A DNA stretch of 6,458 nt, from contig PULL01000321.1 of NCBI GenBank assembly GCA_003550945.1, positions 1 to 6,458 on the forward strand. Direction: 5' to 3'. The notes below the pieces were generated by a model. That model had not been told where the DNA came from, did no database searches, and saw only the letters and a list, made by a program, of their open reading frames with translations. Made by a program: the position numbers and the translations under genes. Below are positions 6,405 to 6,458 of the stretch, piece after piece. The DNA comes from Thioalkalivibrio sp. Its GTDB lineage: Bacteria; Pseudomonadota; Gammaproteobacteria; Ectothiorhodospirales; Ectothiorhodospiraceae. Each line of letters starts with the position of its first letter. The stretch's first letter is position 1.

Positions 6405-6451
6405 TAGCGGCGCGAAGCATGGCTTCGCGAGGCCGGAACGCCCTGCGCCGG
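6381..6451. repeat. Outer inverted repeat enclosing the REP-like hairpin
   Basis: CCGGCAGGG (6381-6389) pairs with CCCTGC plus CGG (6441-6446 and 6449-6451), giving 9 bp interrupted by a 2-nt bulge. The 8-bp hairpin at 6411-6429 lies within it, forming a long stem with a terminal hairpin. The 7-bp string AGGCCGG is also repeated directly at 6393-6399 and 6430-6436, flanking the inner hairpin. Confidence 0.4.
6404..6430 (+). repeat. REP-like element: GTAG head plus palindromic hairpin
   Basis: GTAG (6404-6407) is followed by CGG and then a perfect 8-bp palindromic stem CGCGAAGC / GCTTCGCG (6411-6418 and 6422-6429) with the 3-nt loop ATG. A GTAG or GGAG tetranucleotide directly 5' of an intergenic palindrome is the described signature of bacterial REP sequences mobilised by RAYT transposases. 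Only one copy is visible and no RAYT gene is in the window, so membership in a dispersed family is unproven. It could also act as a 3'-end stabilising stem for the helicase mRNA. It lacks the T-run of an intrinsic terminator. Confidence 0.45.
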
Positions 6452-6458
6452 CAGGCGC

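Noticed and set aside
6404..6430. Intrinsic transcription terminator after the helicase gene
   Set aside because: The stem is strong but is followed by AGGCCGGAACG, with no run of T on either strand next to it.
1..6458. tRNA, rRNA, CRISPR array or insertion sequence
   Set aside because: No cloverleaf or rRNA segment, no regularly spaced repeats and no transposase were recognised on either strand.

Overview
This 6.5 kb window is GC-rich and compactly coded, with all four supported genes on the + strand. The ferrochelatase, the CinA-like protein and the bacterial prolyl-hydroxylase-like enzyme together suggest a high-GC gammaproteobacterium. An Ectothiorhodospiraceae/Thioalkalivibrio-like lineage is my guess from style only; no taxonomic marker is present.

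Layout. 1-785 is the 3' part of hemH (ferrochelatase), cut by the window edge. 799-1620 encodes a stand-alone MoCF/CinA N-terminal-type protein 13 bp downstream, probably co-transcribed with hemH. 1621-1683 is a short leader with a possible -10 element, a small GC hairpin and a good ribosome binding site. 1684-2343 encodes an EGL-9/PHD-like 2-oxoglutarate Fe(II) dioxygenase with all metal and co-substrate residues in place. 2344-2467 is a 124-bp gap bracketed by a perfect 9-bp inverted repeat. 2468-6352 is the standout gene: a 1294-residue UPF1/DNA2-like SF1 helicase core, split by a roughly 700-residue coiled-coil and Trp-rich insert, and ending in an apparently intact DUF559/Vsr-like PD-(D/E)XK nuclease. 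6353-6458 is non-coding and full of inverted repeats. It includes a hairpin preceded by GTAG, the signature of REP elements.

Function. The first two genes look like housekeeping: haem synthesis, and a pterin- or nucleotide-related protein of unknown exact role. The dioxygenase probably hydroxylates a protein prolyl residue, possibly in EF-Tu, by analogy with the Pseudomonas enzyme. The helicase-nuclease shows no obvious link to its neighbours. Its motif II is inverted (E-D where the family has D-E) and motif III lacks the usual Gln, yet motifs I, IV, V and VI and the nuclease residues are kept. It is the best candidate here for an undescribed nucleic-acid processing or defence factor. That role is inference; nothing in the window proves it.
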